Below, in pieces: positions 56,199-63,659 of a stretch of 64,000 nucleotides of DNA. The translations under genes were made by a program, and so were the position numbers. Numbering within the stretch: the first letter of the stretch is position 1; each line of letters starts with the position of its first letter. Source of the DNA: Marivivens donghaensis (GTDB taxonomy: Bacteria; Pseudomonadota; Alphaproteobacteria; Rhodobacterales; Rhodobacteraceae); contig NZ_JAATOP010000008.1 of the NCBI RefSeq assembly GCF_011806565.1, forward strand, positions 62,001 to 126,000, read 5' to 3'. Under the pieces are notes generated by a model that saw nothing but the letters and a program-made list of their open reading frames with translations, was not told the DNA's origin and ran no database searches.

Positions 56199-57575
56199 AT
56201 GACGACCGCCAAGAAACGCATTTGGGGCTGGATGACCTTTGATTGGGCACAGCAGCCATTCTACACGCTCGGCCTTACCTTTATTTTCGGACCATACTTC
56301 GCCGCCGTTGCGGCCGACTGGTTCATGGCGCAGGGGCATCTGTCACCGCAGGCAGACGCCCAGTCGCTCTGGTCCGCAGGCCAGACGGTCGCGGGTCTGA
56401 TCATCGCCATTTCCGCGCCGTTCCTTGGCGCGTGGGCCGACCTTTCGGGGCGCAAAGTCCCATGGATCGCGTTTTTCTCGGTCATCTATTTCGTCGCGAC
56501 TTGGATGATGTGGGGGTTACTGCCAGACGGCACGAACCTCATCCTTGTGCTGATCGTATTCTATGTCGGTTTCATCGCGTCCGAGTCCTCGCTGAACTTC
56601 GTCAACGCGATCCTCCCGTCGCTCGGCAACGACCGCGAGGTCGGCAAGATTTCCGGTTCGGGCGCTGCCTTCGGCTATTGGGGCGGCCTTGTTTCGCTGA
56701 TCATCATCCTTACGCTATTCGAAGACGGCGCGGGCCAGACGATCCTCGGCCTCCAGCCCGCATTCGGCCTGCTTGACCCCGCAACCAACGAAGGCACCCG
56801 CGCTGTCGGGCCATTCATCGCGCTCTGGTACGCGATCTTCATGATCCCGTTCTTCCTGTGGGTCCGCGATGACCGCAGCACGCCGAAGGGCCGCGTGAAC
56901 CCGTCGCTAGTGACCAAGGAACTCGTCCGCTCGGTCAAATCCATCAGCCGCAGCAAGAGCCTCAGCTACTTCCTGATCGGCTCCATGCTGTACCGTGACG
57001 CGCTGAACGCGCTCTATGCATTCGGCGGTGTCTACGCCAAGCTCGTGCTCGGCTGGGAGACGATGCAGATCGGCGTCTTTGGCATCCTCGGCGTTATTAC
57101 CGCAGCGGTTGTGACGTGGCTCGGCGGTCTGGCTGATAAACGCTACGGTCCCAAGCCGGTGATCTACTCCGCCGTGATCGCGCTGATCTTCGTGTCGACC
57201 ATCATCGTCAGCATGTCCCGCGACCGCATTGGCCCCATCACGCTGGCCGACGGCTCGTCGCTCCCCGATATCCTGTTCTACATCTGCGGCGCTGTGATCG
57301 GCGGCGCGGGCGGTGCGCTTTATGCGGCGTCCCGTTCGCTGATGGTGCGCCACACAAATCCTGAACGCCCCGCCGAGGCTTTCGGCCTCTTTGCCCTCAC
57401 CGGCAAGGCAACGGCGTTCCTCGCTCCGATGCTGATCGGCATCACGACCTACATGACCGGCAGTAATCAGCTTGGTTTCATACCTGTGATCATCCTTTTC
57501 CTCATTGGTCTGGTAATGCTACGCTCGGTTAACAAAAACGGAGATCGGGCAGCATGGGGTACAAGTTTGGATTGA
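56199..57575 (+). CDS. UMF1-family MFS transporter (Atg22-like)
   Basis: 458 aa, about 12 membrane helices. Starts KKRIWGWMTFDWAQQPFYTLGLTFIFGPYF, the UMF1/Atg22 signature (W-x-x-x-D-W-A-x-x-x-F), with APFLGAWADLSGRKVPWI as the MFS loop. The yeast relative exports amino acids from the vacuole; bacterial substrates are unknown. The ribosome site is buried in a hairpin. The 3' end overlaps mepA by 22 bases. Confidence 0.87.
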   Translation: MTTAKKRIWGWMTFDWAQQPFYTLGLTFIFGPYFAAVAADWFMAQGHLSPQADAQSLWSAGQTVAGLIIAISAPFLGAWADLSGRKVPWIAFFSVIYFVATWMMWGLLPDGTNLILVLIVFYVGFIASESSLNFVNAILPSLGNDREVGKISGSGAAFGYWGGLVSLIIILTLFEDGAGQTILGLQPAFGLLDPATNEGTRAVGPFIALWYAIFMIPFFLWVRDDRSTPKGRVNPSLVTKELVRSVKSISRSKSLSYFLIGSMLYRDALNALYAFGGVYAKLVLGWETMQIGVFGILGVITAAVVTWLGGLADKRYGPKPVIYSAVIALIFVSTIIVSMSRDRIGPITLADGSSLPDILFYICGAVIGGAGGALYAASRSLMVRHTNPERPAEAFGLFALTGKATAFLAPMLIGITTYMTGSNQLGFIPVIILFLIGLVMLRSVNKNGDRAAWGTSLD

Positions 57576-58462
57576 TTGCACTGGCGCTGACGGCGCTGGT
57601 TGCATGTAAGTCGGAGAACGGCGCGCCGCCCACGCGCGCCGCTGTGTCGACGCAAACGATCGACGATCCGCGCGTCGCAAAGCAGGTGTTCGGCCACATC
57701 GATGCGCCGAACGCAGGCGCGTCGCAGGCTATTGGCTCCTATGCGCGCGGCTGTTCCAGCGGCGCTGTCGAGCTGGCCGAAAACGGCCCGACGTGGCAGG
57801 CCATGCGCCTGAGCCGCAATCGCAACTGGGCCCAGCCCGAGATGGTCGAGTTCGTGCAGGACCTCAGCGCCTATGCCGCGACCCTGCCAGGGTGGGAAGG
57901 GCTTTATGTCGGTGACATGAGCCAGCCGCGCGGCGGCCCCATGCTCACCGGTCACGCCAGCCACCAGATCGGCCTCGACGCCGATATCTGGCTGCGCGCA
58001 CCTGATCGCCTGAACCTGACCGTCACCGAGCGAGAAAACATCTCCTCCATCCGTATGGACCGCACCAGCGGCGCTTACACCAACGACAATTGGACCCCGC
58101 AGCACGAAGCGCTTCTGCGCCGCGCTGCCTCCGATCCACGTGTGGCCCGCATCTTCATCTTCCCTGGTGCGAAGGTGGAAATGTGCAAAAACGCGACGGG
58201 AGACCGCTCGTGGCTCAACAAAATCCGTCCGTGGTGGGGTCACAACTATCACTTCCACGTCCGTCTGAATTGCCAGCCGGGTGACCCGAGCTGCGTCCCG
58301 CAGGACCCGCCGCCCGCAGGTGACGGTTGCGCCGATGCGCAGGTCTGGGTGGACAACATCCTGAACCCGCCGCCTCCGAGTGGCGGTGGTGGCGGCACTC
58401 CGCGTGGTCCGCTGCTGATGGAGCAGCTTCCCGCCACCTGTCAGGCTGTGGCTGCGAACTAA
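57554..58462 (+). CDS. mepA: Penicillin-insensitive murein endopeptidase
   Basis: 302 aa lipoprotein: lipobox LTALVACKS puts the anchored cysteine near residue 18. LAS-type metallopeptidase core with zinc ligands in GHASHQIGLDADIWL and WGHNYHFHVRL, and PLLTGHxSH-like PMLTGHASH. It cuts D-alanyl-meso-DAP cross-links. The C-terminal 50 residues are a proline/glycine-rich low-complexity stretch (PPPPSGGGGG), not part of the catalytic fold. The start lies inside the UMF1 gene, indicating coupling. Confidence 0.93.
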   Translation: MGYKFGLIALALTALVACKSENGAPPTRAAVSTQTIDDPRVAKQVFGHIDAPNAGASQAIGSYARGCSSGAVELAENGPTWQAMRLSRNRNWAQPEMVEFVQDLSAYAATLPGWEGLYVGDMSQPRGGPMLTGHASHQIGLDADIWLRAPDRLNLTVTERENISSIRMDRTSGAYTNDNWTPQHEALLRRAASDPRVARIFIFPGAKVEMCKNATGDRSWLNKIRPWWGHNYHFHVRLNCQPGDPSCVPQDPPPAGDGCADAQVWVDNILNPPPPSGGGGGTPRGPLLMEQLPATCQAVAAN

Positions 58463-58465
58463 ACG

Positions 58466-59305
58466 ATGCGATTTTTGCCTTTGCTGCTGGCCCTTTGGGC
58501 CAGCACTACCCATGCCGACGCGCACCTGTCGTCCGAGATCACCCTACCCATGGGGATCAAGGGCGGCCTGTCCGCGATCGAGGTGCAGAACAGCGGCAAC
58601 TCCGCCGTCCTGCTGTCAGACCGCGGGGTGATCCTGACGCTTGATCTGGTGCGTGAAAACGGCGTCCTGAAGGGCCTGCGCCATACGGGGCAAGCCGACC
58701 TTCACAACCCGCAGGGGCGTGTTTTGCAACGGCCCGCCTACGACTCCGAGGGGCTTTCGATCACGCCCGACGGTCGCCTGATCGTCAGTTTCGAGTCCAC
58801 GCCCCGCGTCTGGTCCTACACCGATCCCGCCGGTCCTGCCGCGCCTTACGCCCGCAATCCGGCCTTTGCGGACCTCCAGCCGAACTCCGGCCTCGAAGCC
58901 TTGGCGACTGGCCCTGACGGCACGATCTACACGGTGCCCGAACGCTCGGGCCGCTACGACCGCCCGTTTCCCGTCTACCGCTACCGCAACGACTGGGACG
59001 TCGCGTTCGAGATCCCCCGCCGCGGCAAGTTCCTCGTGACAGGCGCCGACATTGGCCCCGACGGCCTTTTTTATCTACTCGAACGCGATTTCGTCGGCCT
59101 CGGCTTCAAAACCAGAGTCCGCCGTTTCGATATGAATGGTGGGTCGGAGGAGACGTTGATCGAGACCACCACCGGAACGCATTCGAACCTCGAAGGGATC
59201 TCGGTCTGGGAGGACGATCAGGGGCGGATAAGGCTCACGATGGTGTCCGACAACAACGAAAATCTGTTCATCGGGACCTATATCACCGAATATATCCTCG
59301 ATTGA
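58466..59305 (+). CDS. Phytase-esterase-like secreted beta-propeller protein
   Basis: 279 aa. Signal peptide MRFLPLLLALWASTTHADA. The rest matches the esterase-like activity of phytase family: GLSAIEVQNSGNSAVLLSDRG, YDSEGLSITPDGRLIVSFE, SGLEALATGPDGTIYTVPE, NLEGISVWEDDQGRIRLTMVSDNNEN. Repeated acidic E-G/E-A blocks suggest calcium-binding propeller blades. Function undefined; phosphoesterase activity is known for some relatives. Three bases after mepA, so one operon (UMF1-mepA-this gene). Confidence 0.85.
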   Translation: MRFLPLLLALWASTTHADAHLSSEITLPMGIKGGLSAIEVQNSGNSAVLLSDRGVILTLDLVRENGVLKGLRHTGQADLHNPQGRVLQRPAYDSEGLSITPDGRLIVSFESTPRVWSYTDPAGPAAPYARNPAFADLQPNSGLEALATGPDGTIYTVPERSGRYDRPFPVYRYRNDWDVAFEIPRRGKFLVTGADIGPDGLFYLLERDFVGLGFKTRVRRFDMNGGSEETLIETTTGTHSNLEGISVWEDDQGRIRLTMVSDNNENLFIGTYITEYILD

Positions 59306-59399
59306 GGCAGCCCCTGTATTGCTTGCCTACAGCCTGTGCGACCGGCGAACTCCTCCGCGAAATTTGTGAAAACTGTTACAACCAGTAGCGATTTTTATT

Positions 59400-59405
59400 T
59401 TGACA
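59400..59405 (+). promoter_or_regulatory. Consensus -35 box for the micro-transcription unit
   Basis: TTGACA is a perfect sigma-70 -35 hexamer. The -10 is unclear: 17 bases downstream is ACCCTT, poor. Transcription would begin near 59435, giving an RNA of about 185 bases ending at the terminator. Confidence 0.4.
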
Positions 59406-59465
59406 TATACGACATCTGTGCCACCCTTCAGGTACAGGCGAAACTCATTGAAAGGAGGTGATCCA

Positions 59466-59522
59466 GTGTCGAGAAAGGTATTGGAGAAAGTGGTCGGGAC
59501 AGCTTGGGGGGCGGTAGTCTAA
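59466..59522 (+). CDS. 18-residue leader-type peptide with extreme Shine-Dalgarno
   Basis: GTG start, TAA stop, predicted peptide MSRKVLEKVVGTAWGAVV (basic then amphipathic). AAAGGAGGTGATCCA (59451-59465) immediately precedes it and is complementary to the 3' end of 16S rRNA over 15 bases; its core AGGAGG is seven bases from the start. The stop lies inside an 8-bp hairpin. Such a ribosome site makes translation very likely, but the peptide itself may matter less than the act of translating it. Confidence 0.5.
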   Translation: MSRKVLEKVVGTAWGAVV

Positions 59523-59575
59523 GGCAGCCCTTAGACGGCTCAAACCTCAGGTGGGACAGCCTAACCGGCCCACCT
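59517..59575 (+). promoter_or_regulatory. Two hairpins, stop codon in the first, anti-SD in the second
   Basis: Hairpin 1: GTCTAAGG (59517-59524) with CCTTAGAC (59529-59536), enclosing the TAA of the small ORF. Hairpin 2: AGGTGGG (59549-59555) with CCCACCT (59569-59575). CACCTCCT (59571-59578), partly in hairpin 2, is also the exact complement of the Shine-Dalgarno AGGAGGTG at 59453-59460, so two exclusive folds are possible. Confidence 0.55.
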
Positions 59576-59587
59576 CCTGGACTTTCG

Positions 59588-59618
59588 AAGGGTCGCCGAT
59601 CGCCTCGGCGGCCCTTTT
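59588..59618 (+). terminator. Strong intrinsic terminator upstream of arfB
   Basis: AAGGGTCGCCGA (59588-59599) pairs with TCGGCGGCCCTT (59605-59616), 12 bp with one G-T wobble and a 5-base loop; the T run is 59615-59618. It ends the micro-unit, or acts as an attenuator for arfB 171 bases further on. Confidence 0.85.
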
Positions 59619-59640
59619 AATTCGCACCCGAACGGGCCGC

Positions 59641-59674
59641 TGCGCACCCTTTTGACGGGAATAAAGGGTGCGCA
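59641..59674. repeat. 12-bp perfect inverted repeat
   Basis: TGCGCACCCTTT (59641-59652) and AAAGGGTGCGCA (59663-59674) are exact reverse complements with a 10-base spacer. The right half contains AAAGGGTGCG, which recurs twice downstream. Confidence 0.85.
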
Positions 59675-59727
59675 ATCCGGCGCGGCACATGCGAAAATTC
59701 GGACCGATTTAGCCCGCAAACGCGCGA

Positions 59728-59737
59728 AAAGGGTGCG
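59728..59737 (+). repeat. AAAGGGTGCG direct repeat, copy 2
   Basis: Exact copy of the core of the inverted repeat at 59663-59672, 65 bases downstream. Confidence 0.8.
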
Positions 59738-59769
59738 GGATGCCCACTTCGCACTAGTTTCAGGGCATA

Positions 59770-59779
59770 AAAGGGTGCG
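59770..59779 (+). repeat. AAAGGGTGCG direct repeat, copy 3
   Basis: Third exact copy, 42 bases after copy 2 and ending 10 bases before the arfB ATG, where a bound protein or RNA partner would block initiation. Confidence 0.8.
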
Positions 59780-59789
59780 ATTGGAAACT

Positions 59790-60203
59790 ATGTTAAAAGT
59801 GAATGACCAGATCACCATTCAGGACTGGGAACTGACCGAGCAATTCGTCCGCTCGTCCGGCCCCGGCGGTCAGAATGTGAACAAAGTCTCAACGGCTGTC
59901 GAACTGCGCTTCGAGGCCGAACGCAGCCCTTCGCTCCCCGATCCGGTCAAGCGCCGCCTGAAGCGCATCGCGGGCAGCAAGTGGACGCAGGACGGCGCGC
60001 TGATCCTGTTCGTGCAAGACACCCGCAGCCAGCCCCGCAACCGAGAGATCGCCCGCGAACGGCTCGCCGAAATGATCCTCAAAGCCACCCACGTCCCCAA
60101 ACGCCGCATCGCCACCAAACCCACCAAGGGATCGGTAAGGCGGCGTCTGGACGAGAAGAAGAAACGTGGGGAGGTTAAGGCGCTCAGGGGGAAAGTAGAT
60201 TAG
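59790..60203 (+). CDS. arfB: Alternative ribosome-rescue factor, peptidyl-tRNA hydrolase
   Basis: 137 aa, the usual ArfB size. GGQ motif in RSSGPGGQNVNKVSTAVELRF (about residues 22-42), release-factor domain III, then a basic C-terminal tail (RRIATKPTKGSVRRRLDEKKKRGEVKALRGK) that threads into the empty mRNA channel of stalled ribosomes. It releases peptides from non-stop ribosomes without mRNA. ATG 59790 gives the canonical start; the frame is open further left but crosses the repeat array. The ribosome site is poor (TTGGAAAC), hinting at low or controlled expression. Confidence 0.92.
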   Translation: MLKVNDQITIQDWELTEQFVRSSGPGGQNVNKVSTAVELRFEAERSPSLPDPVKRRLKRIAGSKWTQDGALILFVQDTRSQPRNREIARERLAEMILKATHVPKRRIATKPTKGSVRRRLDEKKKRGEVKALRGKVD

Positions 60204-60262
60204 TAGTTTCATTCTCAAAATTCTCTCGCTATGACTGCATACGGAAGAAGTGGAGGCTGGAA

Positions 60263-61735
60263 TTGGAAAAATTCAAAAATCTGTGGTTCGGTGATTATTC
60301 AGGTCTGAAGGAGTACAACCGAGACCCTGAGGCCTTTATCAAATCATTCATTGATCCAGATGGATTTTCAATGAATTCACTCCGGAATTCCCAGAATTTC
60401 GTTCTGATTGGCAGGAAAGGAACAGGAAAGTCCTCCTGTTGCCTCTCTCTGTCACACGCAAAGCGACTCAAAGGATACAACACCACTTTCTACAATTTCT
60501 CAGAAGAAGTTGGCAGATCCGAACTCAAGGAAGCTGTACACACTCAAAACATTGACCTCAAGTCAATCGATACGACAAAACTATTCGAGTCAATTTTAGA
60601 GGCCTACGACTTTCGCGATATGTGGAAAAGAAAGGTACTCCACCGAATTGCACTAGACCTACCAGGAAGCTCGACATTCAAGAGCTGGGTAACCAGCATT
60701 GACCTTTCCGAAAATGGGATTGCTGATGGGCTAGAACGTGGCCTCAACTTGCCACTCCCAGAACCGGCAAAGTCAATCCTTGGTACCGTCTGGCACGGCG
60801 CAAACAAAATCAAAGCTAATTCCAAAATCTCACTTAAAGACTTTGTCTCTATCGGCTTTGATCTCCTTTTCCAATGCCATCCAGACGTGCGGCATTACTT
60901 CTTCTTTGACGAACTAAACCTGAGTCATTCGAAGTCCAAGACTGATGAGTATAATACTTACTTAGCGCTGATTTACGATATAGTCAGGGCTACCGATGAG
61001 TTAAATGATCTCTTTGTAAGAAAAAAAGTGGACGTGCATGTTATATGTTCACTCCGTCCGGAAATTCGCAATGCAATAATTCGGCGCGACAGTGAGATGC
61101 AGAAAGTTATAGAGTCATGTCATGTGAATTTGAGTTGGCCATCTCGTGAGGGTGTTGACAATCCATTAATGACCCTTCTACGAAAAAAGATGGAAAATTC
61201 TGGTTATGGTGAGGATTTTTTGCAAGCACTACCGGAAGAGGTTTACTCTTTAGTTGCAAAGAAGAAAATAGAATTCCACAAATTTTTCCTAAACATCACG
61301 TGGTACCGGCCTCGAGATGTTATTCGGATTCTCAAGACCTATCAGACCACCAACGGCGGACAGACAATTCTTTTTAATAAAGGCGATGACCAAGTACGCT
61401 TCTTGAAAGAGTATTCACGAATCTCCATCCAAGATATTTCCGCCGAACTTGAGGTTAAATACTCAAGATCGGAAATTGATAGAGTTACCTCGTTAATTCG
61501 ACAACCGAATTACGAAAATGCCGACGATTTGAAAGATTCATTTGCCGTTCTTGAGCGGAAATTTGACCTTGATGAATTGTTGAAAGACCTATTCGAAGCT
61601 GGTGTAATCTTTAATTATGAAGTGATCAATGGTCATCCAAGAGTCTTTGCATCATACCGAGACGATGCAAATCTCATTCCTGATATGGGCATAACGATAC
61701 ATCGTGGACTTCAACAAAGTTTAGGAATTTTCTAA
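60263..61735 (+). CDS. P-loop ATPase, Sll1717-like, probably horizontally acquired
   Basis: 490 aa with TTG start and GGAGG six bases upstream. Walker A GRKGTGKS (50-57), Walker B HYFFFDE (211-217), a sensor-like [10 protein letters not shown] (261-270), and [11 protein letters not shown] (347-357), an arginine motif typical of the Sll1717 P-loop ATPase group. The C-terminal 130 residues look like a helical/winged-helix segment. No nuclease or membrane motif seen. About 40-45% GC with AT-ending codons, in sharp contrast to its neighbours. Single gene, its stop overlapping the pncB stop. Related ATPases may occur in defence settings, but no activity is established here. Confidence 0.75.
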   Translation: MEKFKNLWFGDYSGLKEYNRDPEAFIKSFIDPDGFSMNSLRNSQNFVLIGRKGTGKSSCCLSLSHAKRLKGYNTTFYNFSEEVGRSELKEAVHTQNIDLKSIDTTKLFESILEAYDFRDMWKRKVLHRIALDLPGSSTFKSWVTSIDLSENGIADGLERGLNLPLPEPAKSILGTVWHGANKIKANSKISLKDFVSIGFDLLFQCHPDVRHYFFFDELNLSHSKSKTDEYNTYLALIYDIVRATDELNDLFVRKKVDVHVICSLRPEIRNAIIRRDSEMQKVIESCHVNLSWPSREGVDNPLMTLLRKKMENSGYGEDFLQALPEEVYSLVAKKKIEFHKFFLNITWYRPRDVIRILKTYQTTNGGQTILFNKGDDQVRFLKEYSRISIQDISAELEVKYSRSEIDRVTSLIRQPNYENADDLKDSFAVLERKFDLDELLKDLFEAGVIFNYEVINGHPRVFASYRDDANLIPDMGITIHRGLQQSLGIF

Positions 61736-63024
61736 ACCCTAACCTCCAGCGCCTCCTGCTCGCCCACCCCGAACACGCGTTTGTAGCGGGCGATTTCCTC
61801 TGAGGGGCCCATGGCTTTGTTGGGGTTGTCGCTGAGTTTGACTGTGGGGTGGCCGTTGGCCTCGACGGCTTTGCACACGAGGCTAAAGGGGGCGAGGGTA
61901 TTGCCGGGGGTGAGGCCGATGAAGTCGTTGGTCAGCATCGTCCCCCAGCCGAAGGACACCTTGACCCGACCGCGGAATTGCGCGGCGAGTTCGTGGATTT
62001 TCTGCGTGTCCAGACCGTCCGAGAAGATGACGAGCTTCTGCGTGGGGTCCTCTCCGCGGTCCTTCCACCATTTGATCGCGGTCTCGGCTCCGGCGGCGGG
62101 ATCACCGCTGTCGATGCGCATCCCCGTCCACCCCGCGAGCCAGTCGGGGGCGTTGCGCAAAAAGCCCTCGGTCCCGTAGGTGTCGGGCAGGATCATGCGC
62201 AGGTTGCCCTCGTGCTCCTCGTGCCAGTCGGCGAGGACGTCATAGGGCGCGCGGCGGAGTTCCTCGTCGGTCCGGGCCAGCGCGGCGTAGACCATGGGCA
62301 GCTCGTGGGCGTTGGTGCCGATCGCTTCGAGGTCGCGCTTCATCGCGATGGAGCAATTGGAGGTGCCGGTGAATTTGTCGCCGAGGCCCTCTTCGAGCGC
62401 CTGCACACAGAAATCCTGCCACAGATAGGAGTGGCGGCGGCGGGTGCCGAAGTCCGCGAGCTTGAGGTCGGGAATTTCGCGCAGGCTTTCCACCTTTTCC
62501 CACAGCTTGGTCATGGCGCGGGCGTAGAGCACCTGTAGCTCGAACTTGCCCATGGTGTTGAGCACGGCGCGGGAGCGGAGCTCCATCAGGATGGCGAGCG
62601 CGGGAATTTCCCAGAGCATAACCTCGGGCCATTTGCCTTCGAAGGTGAGCTCGAACTGTCCGTCGCGTTTTTCGAGGTGATAGGCGGGGAGGCGCAGGTT
62701 CTCGAACCACTCCATAAAGTCGGGACGGAACATCTGGCGCTTGCCGTAGAAGGTGTTGCCGCGCAGCCATGTGGACTCGCCGCGCGAGAGCGAGAGGGAG
62801 CGCACATGGTCCAGCTGTTCGCGCAGTTCGCCCTCGTCGATCATCTCGGCCAGACGGATGTGCTTGGCGCGGTTGATCAGGCTGAAGGTGACGGTAGTGT
62901 CCGGCTTGTTGCGGAATACCGACTGACACATGAGCAGCTTGTAGAAATCCGTGTCGATCAGAGAGCGGACAATCGGGTCGATTTTCCACTTGTGGTTATA
63001 GACGCGGGTGGCGAGGTCGACCAT
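61732..63024 (-). CDS. pncB: Nicotinate phosphoribosyltransferase
   Basis: 430 aa. [26 protein letters not shown] at the N terminus, FGTRRRHSY with the substrate-phosphorylated histidine region, [28 protein letters not shown] and [10 protein letters not shown] as phosphate/PRPP sites. It makes nicotinate mononucleotide from nicotinate in the Preiss-Handler NAD salvage route. It is last in a pncA-MrcB_N-pncB operon, 14 bases after the middle gene. Its TAG overlaps the TAA of the foreign ATPase gene. Confidence 0.95.
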   Translation of the reverse strand: MVDLATRVYNHKWKIDPIVRSLIDTDFYKLLMCQSVFRNKPDTTVTFSLINRAKHIRLAEMIDEGELREQLDHVRSLSLSRGESTWLRGNTFYGKRQMFRPDFMEWFENLRLPAYHLEKRDGQFELTFEGKWPEVMLWEIPALAILMELRSRAVLNTMGKFELQVLYARAMTKLWEKVESLREIPDLKLADFGTRRRHSYLWQDFCVQALEEGLGDKFTGTSNCSIAMKRDLEAIGTNAHELPMVYAALARTDEELRRAPYDVLADWHEEHEGNLRMILPDTYGTEGFLRNAPDWLAGWTGMRIDSGDPAAGAETAIKWWKDRGEDPTQKLVIFSDGLDTQKIHELAAQFRGRVKVSFGWGTMLTNDFIGLTPGNTLAPFSLVCKAVEANGHPTVKLSDNPNKAMGPSEEIARYKRVFGVGEQEALEVRV

Positions 63025-63038
63025 GTCAGGTCCTTTGT

Positions 63039-63659
63039 TCAGCGCAGTTCCGAGCGAGTAGACGCTGTACTGCCCTGTTTTTCAAGCAGGATGAATGCGT
63101 TGTATGCATCGAGGAGCGCGTTCAGGTCGCCAGTGAGATCAGTCGTGGCGAGATCGGAAAGCGTGTAGGTGCGGCCCATCGCATGACCTGCTTCGTAGTT
63201 CAGCGGCGTATCGGCATCCGATCCCAGCGTGATCGGCGCGGTGCTGAAACGGGCGTGGAATTGCGGGAGGCTGTCGGCGATGGCGGCGGCACGTTCGCGG
63301 AGCATCCGGCGGCCTTCGGTCGGGCCGTGCAGGCGGTAGAGCGTTTCGGTGCCGTGGACGAGCGACAGAGTGATGGTGCCGAGGTCGGGAGCGAGAAGGT
63401 AGACGACATAGACGCCATCGCGGGCGGTCAGCGTGGCGCGTTCGTCGAAAAAGCCGATCCACGGGATCGACGTCCATTGGCCGATGCCGGCGCTGGCCTT
63501 GATCCTGAGCGGCTCGTCGCGGAGCGAAATCAGGTCGCGGGCGGCAATGGCCAGATCATGCCTGATCCAGTGGGCAAAATCGTTGCCCTTGAACGGATCG
63601 GTCCGCCGTGCGGGATAGTCGAGCGCCCAGCGGACCAGCATATCGGCGAAAGGGGTCAC
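63039..63659 (-). CDS. Stand-alone McrB N-terminal-like (MrcB_N/DUF3578) protein
   Basis: 206 aa. [48 protein letters not shown] (53-100) follows the MrcB_N pattern of G-x-W-x-x-x-P-W-I, and [37 protein letters not shown] (154-190) matches its C-terminal Y-E-x-G and D-L-x-x-L-x-x-x-Y part. The domain normally opens McrB-type GTPases or restriction enzymes and reads DNA modification. Here it is alone, with no AAA+ GTPase or nuclease. Its ATG overlaps the pncA stop (ATGA), so it is translated with the NAD-salvage enzymes. Function unknown. Confidence 0.7.
   Translation of the reverse strand: MTPFADMLVRWALDYPARRTDPFKGNDFAHWIRHDLAIAARDLISLRDEPLRIKASAGIGQWTSIPWIGFFDERATLTARDGVYVVYLLAPDLGTITLSLVHGTETLYRLHGPTEGRRMLRERAAAIADSLPQFHARFSTAPITLGSDADTPLNYEAGHAMGRTYTLSDLATTDLTGDLNALLDAYNAFILLEKQGSTASTRSELR

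Larger units (their letters stand above)
59306..59789. other. 484-base intergenic region before arfB
   Basis: Two parts. 59400-59618 is a self-contained structured unit: TTGACA at 59400-59405, an 18-codon ORF, three hairpins, a terminator. 59641-59789 holds a 12-bp inverted repeat and three direct copies of AAAGGGTGCG before the arfB start. The first 90 bases after the upstream gene hold nothing recognised. Confidence 0.75.
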
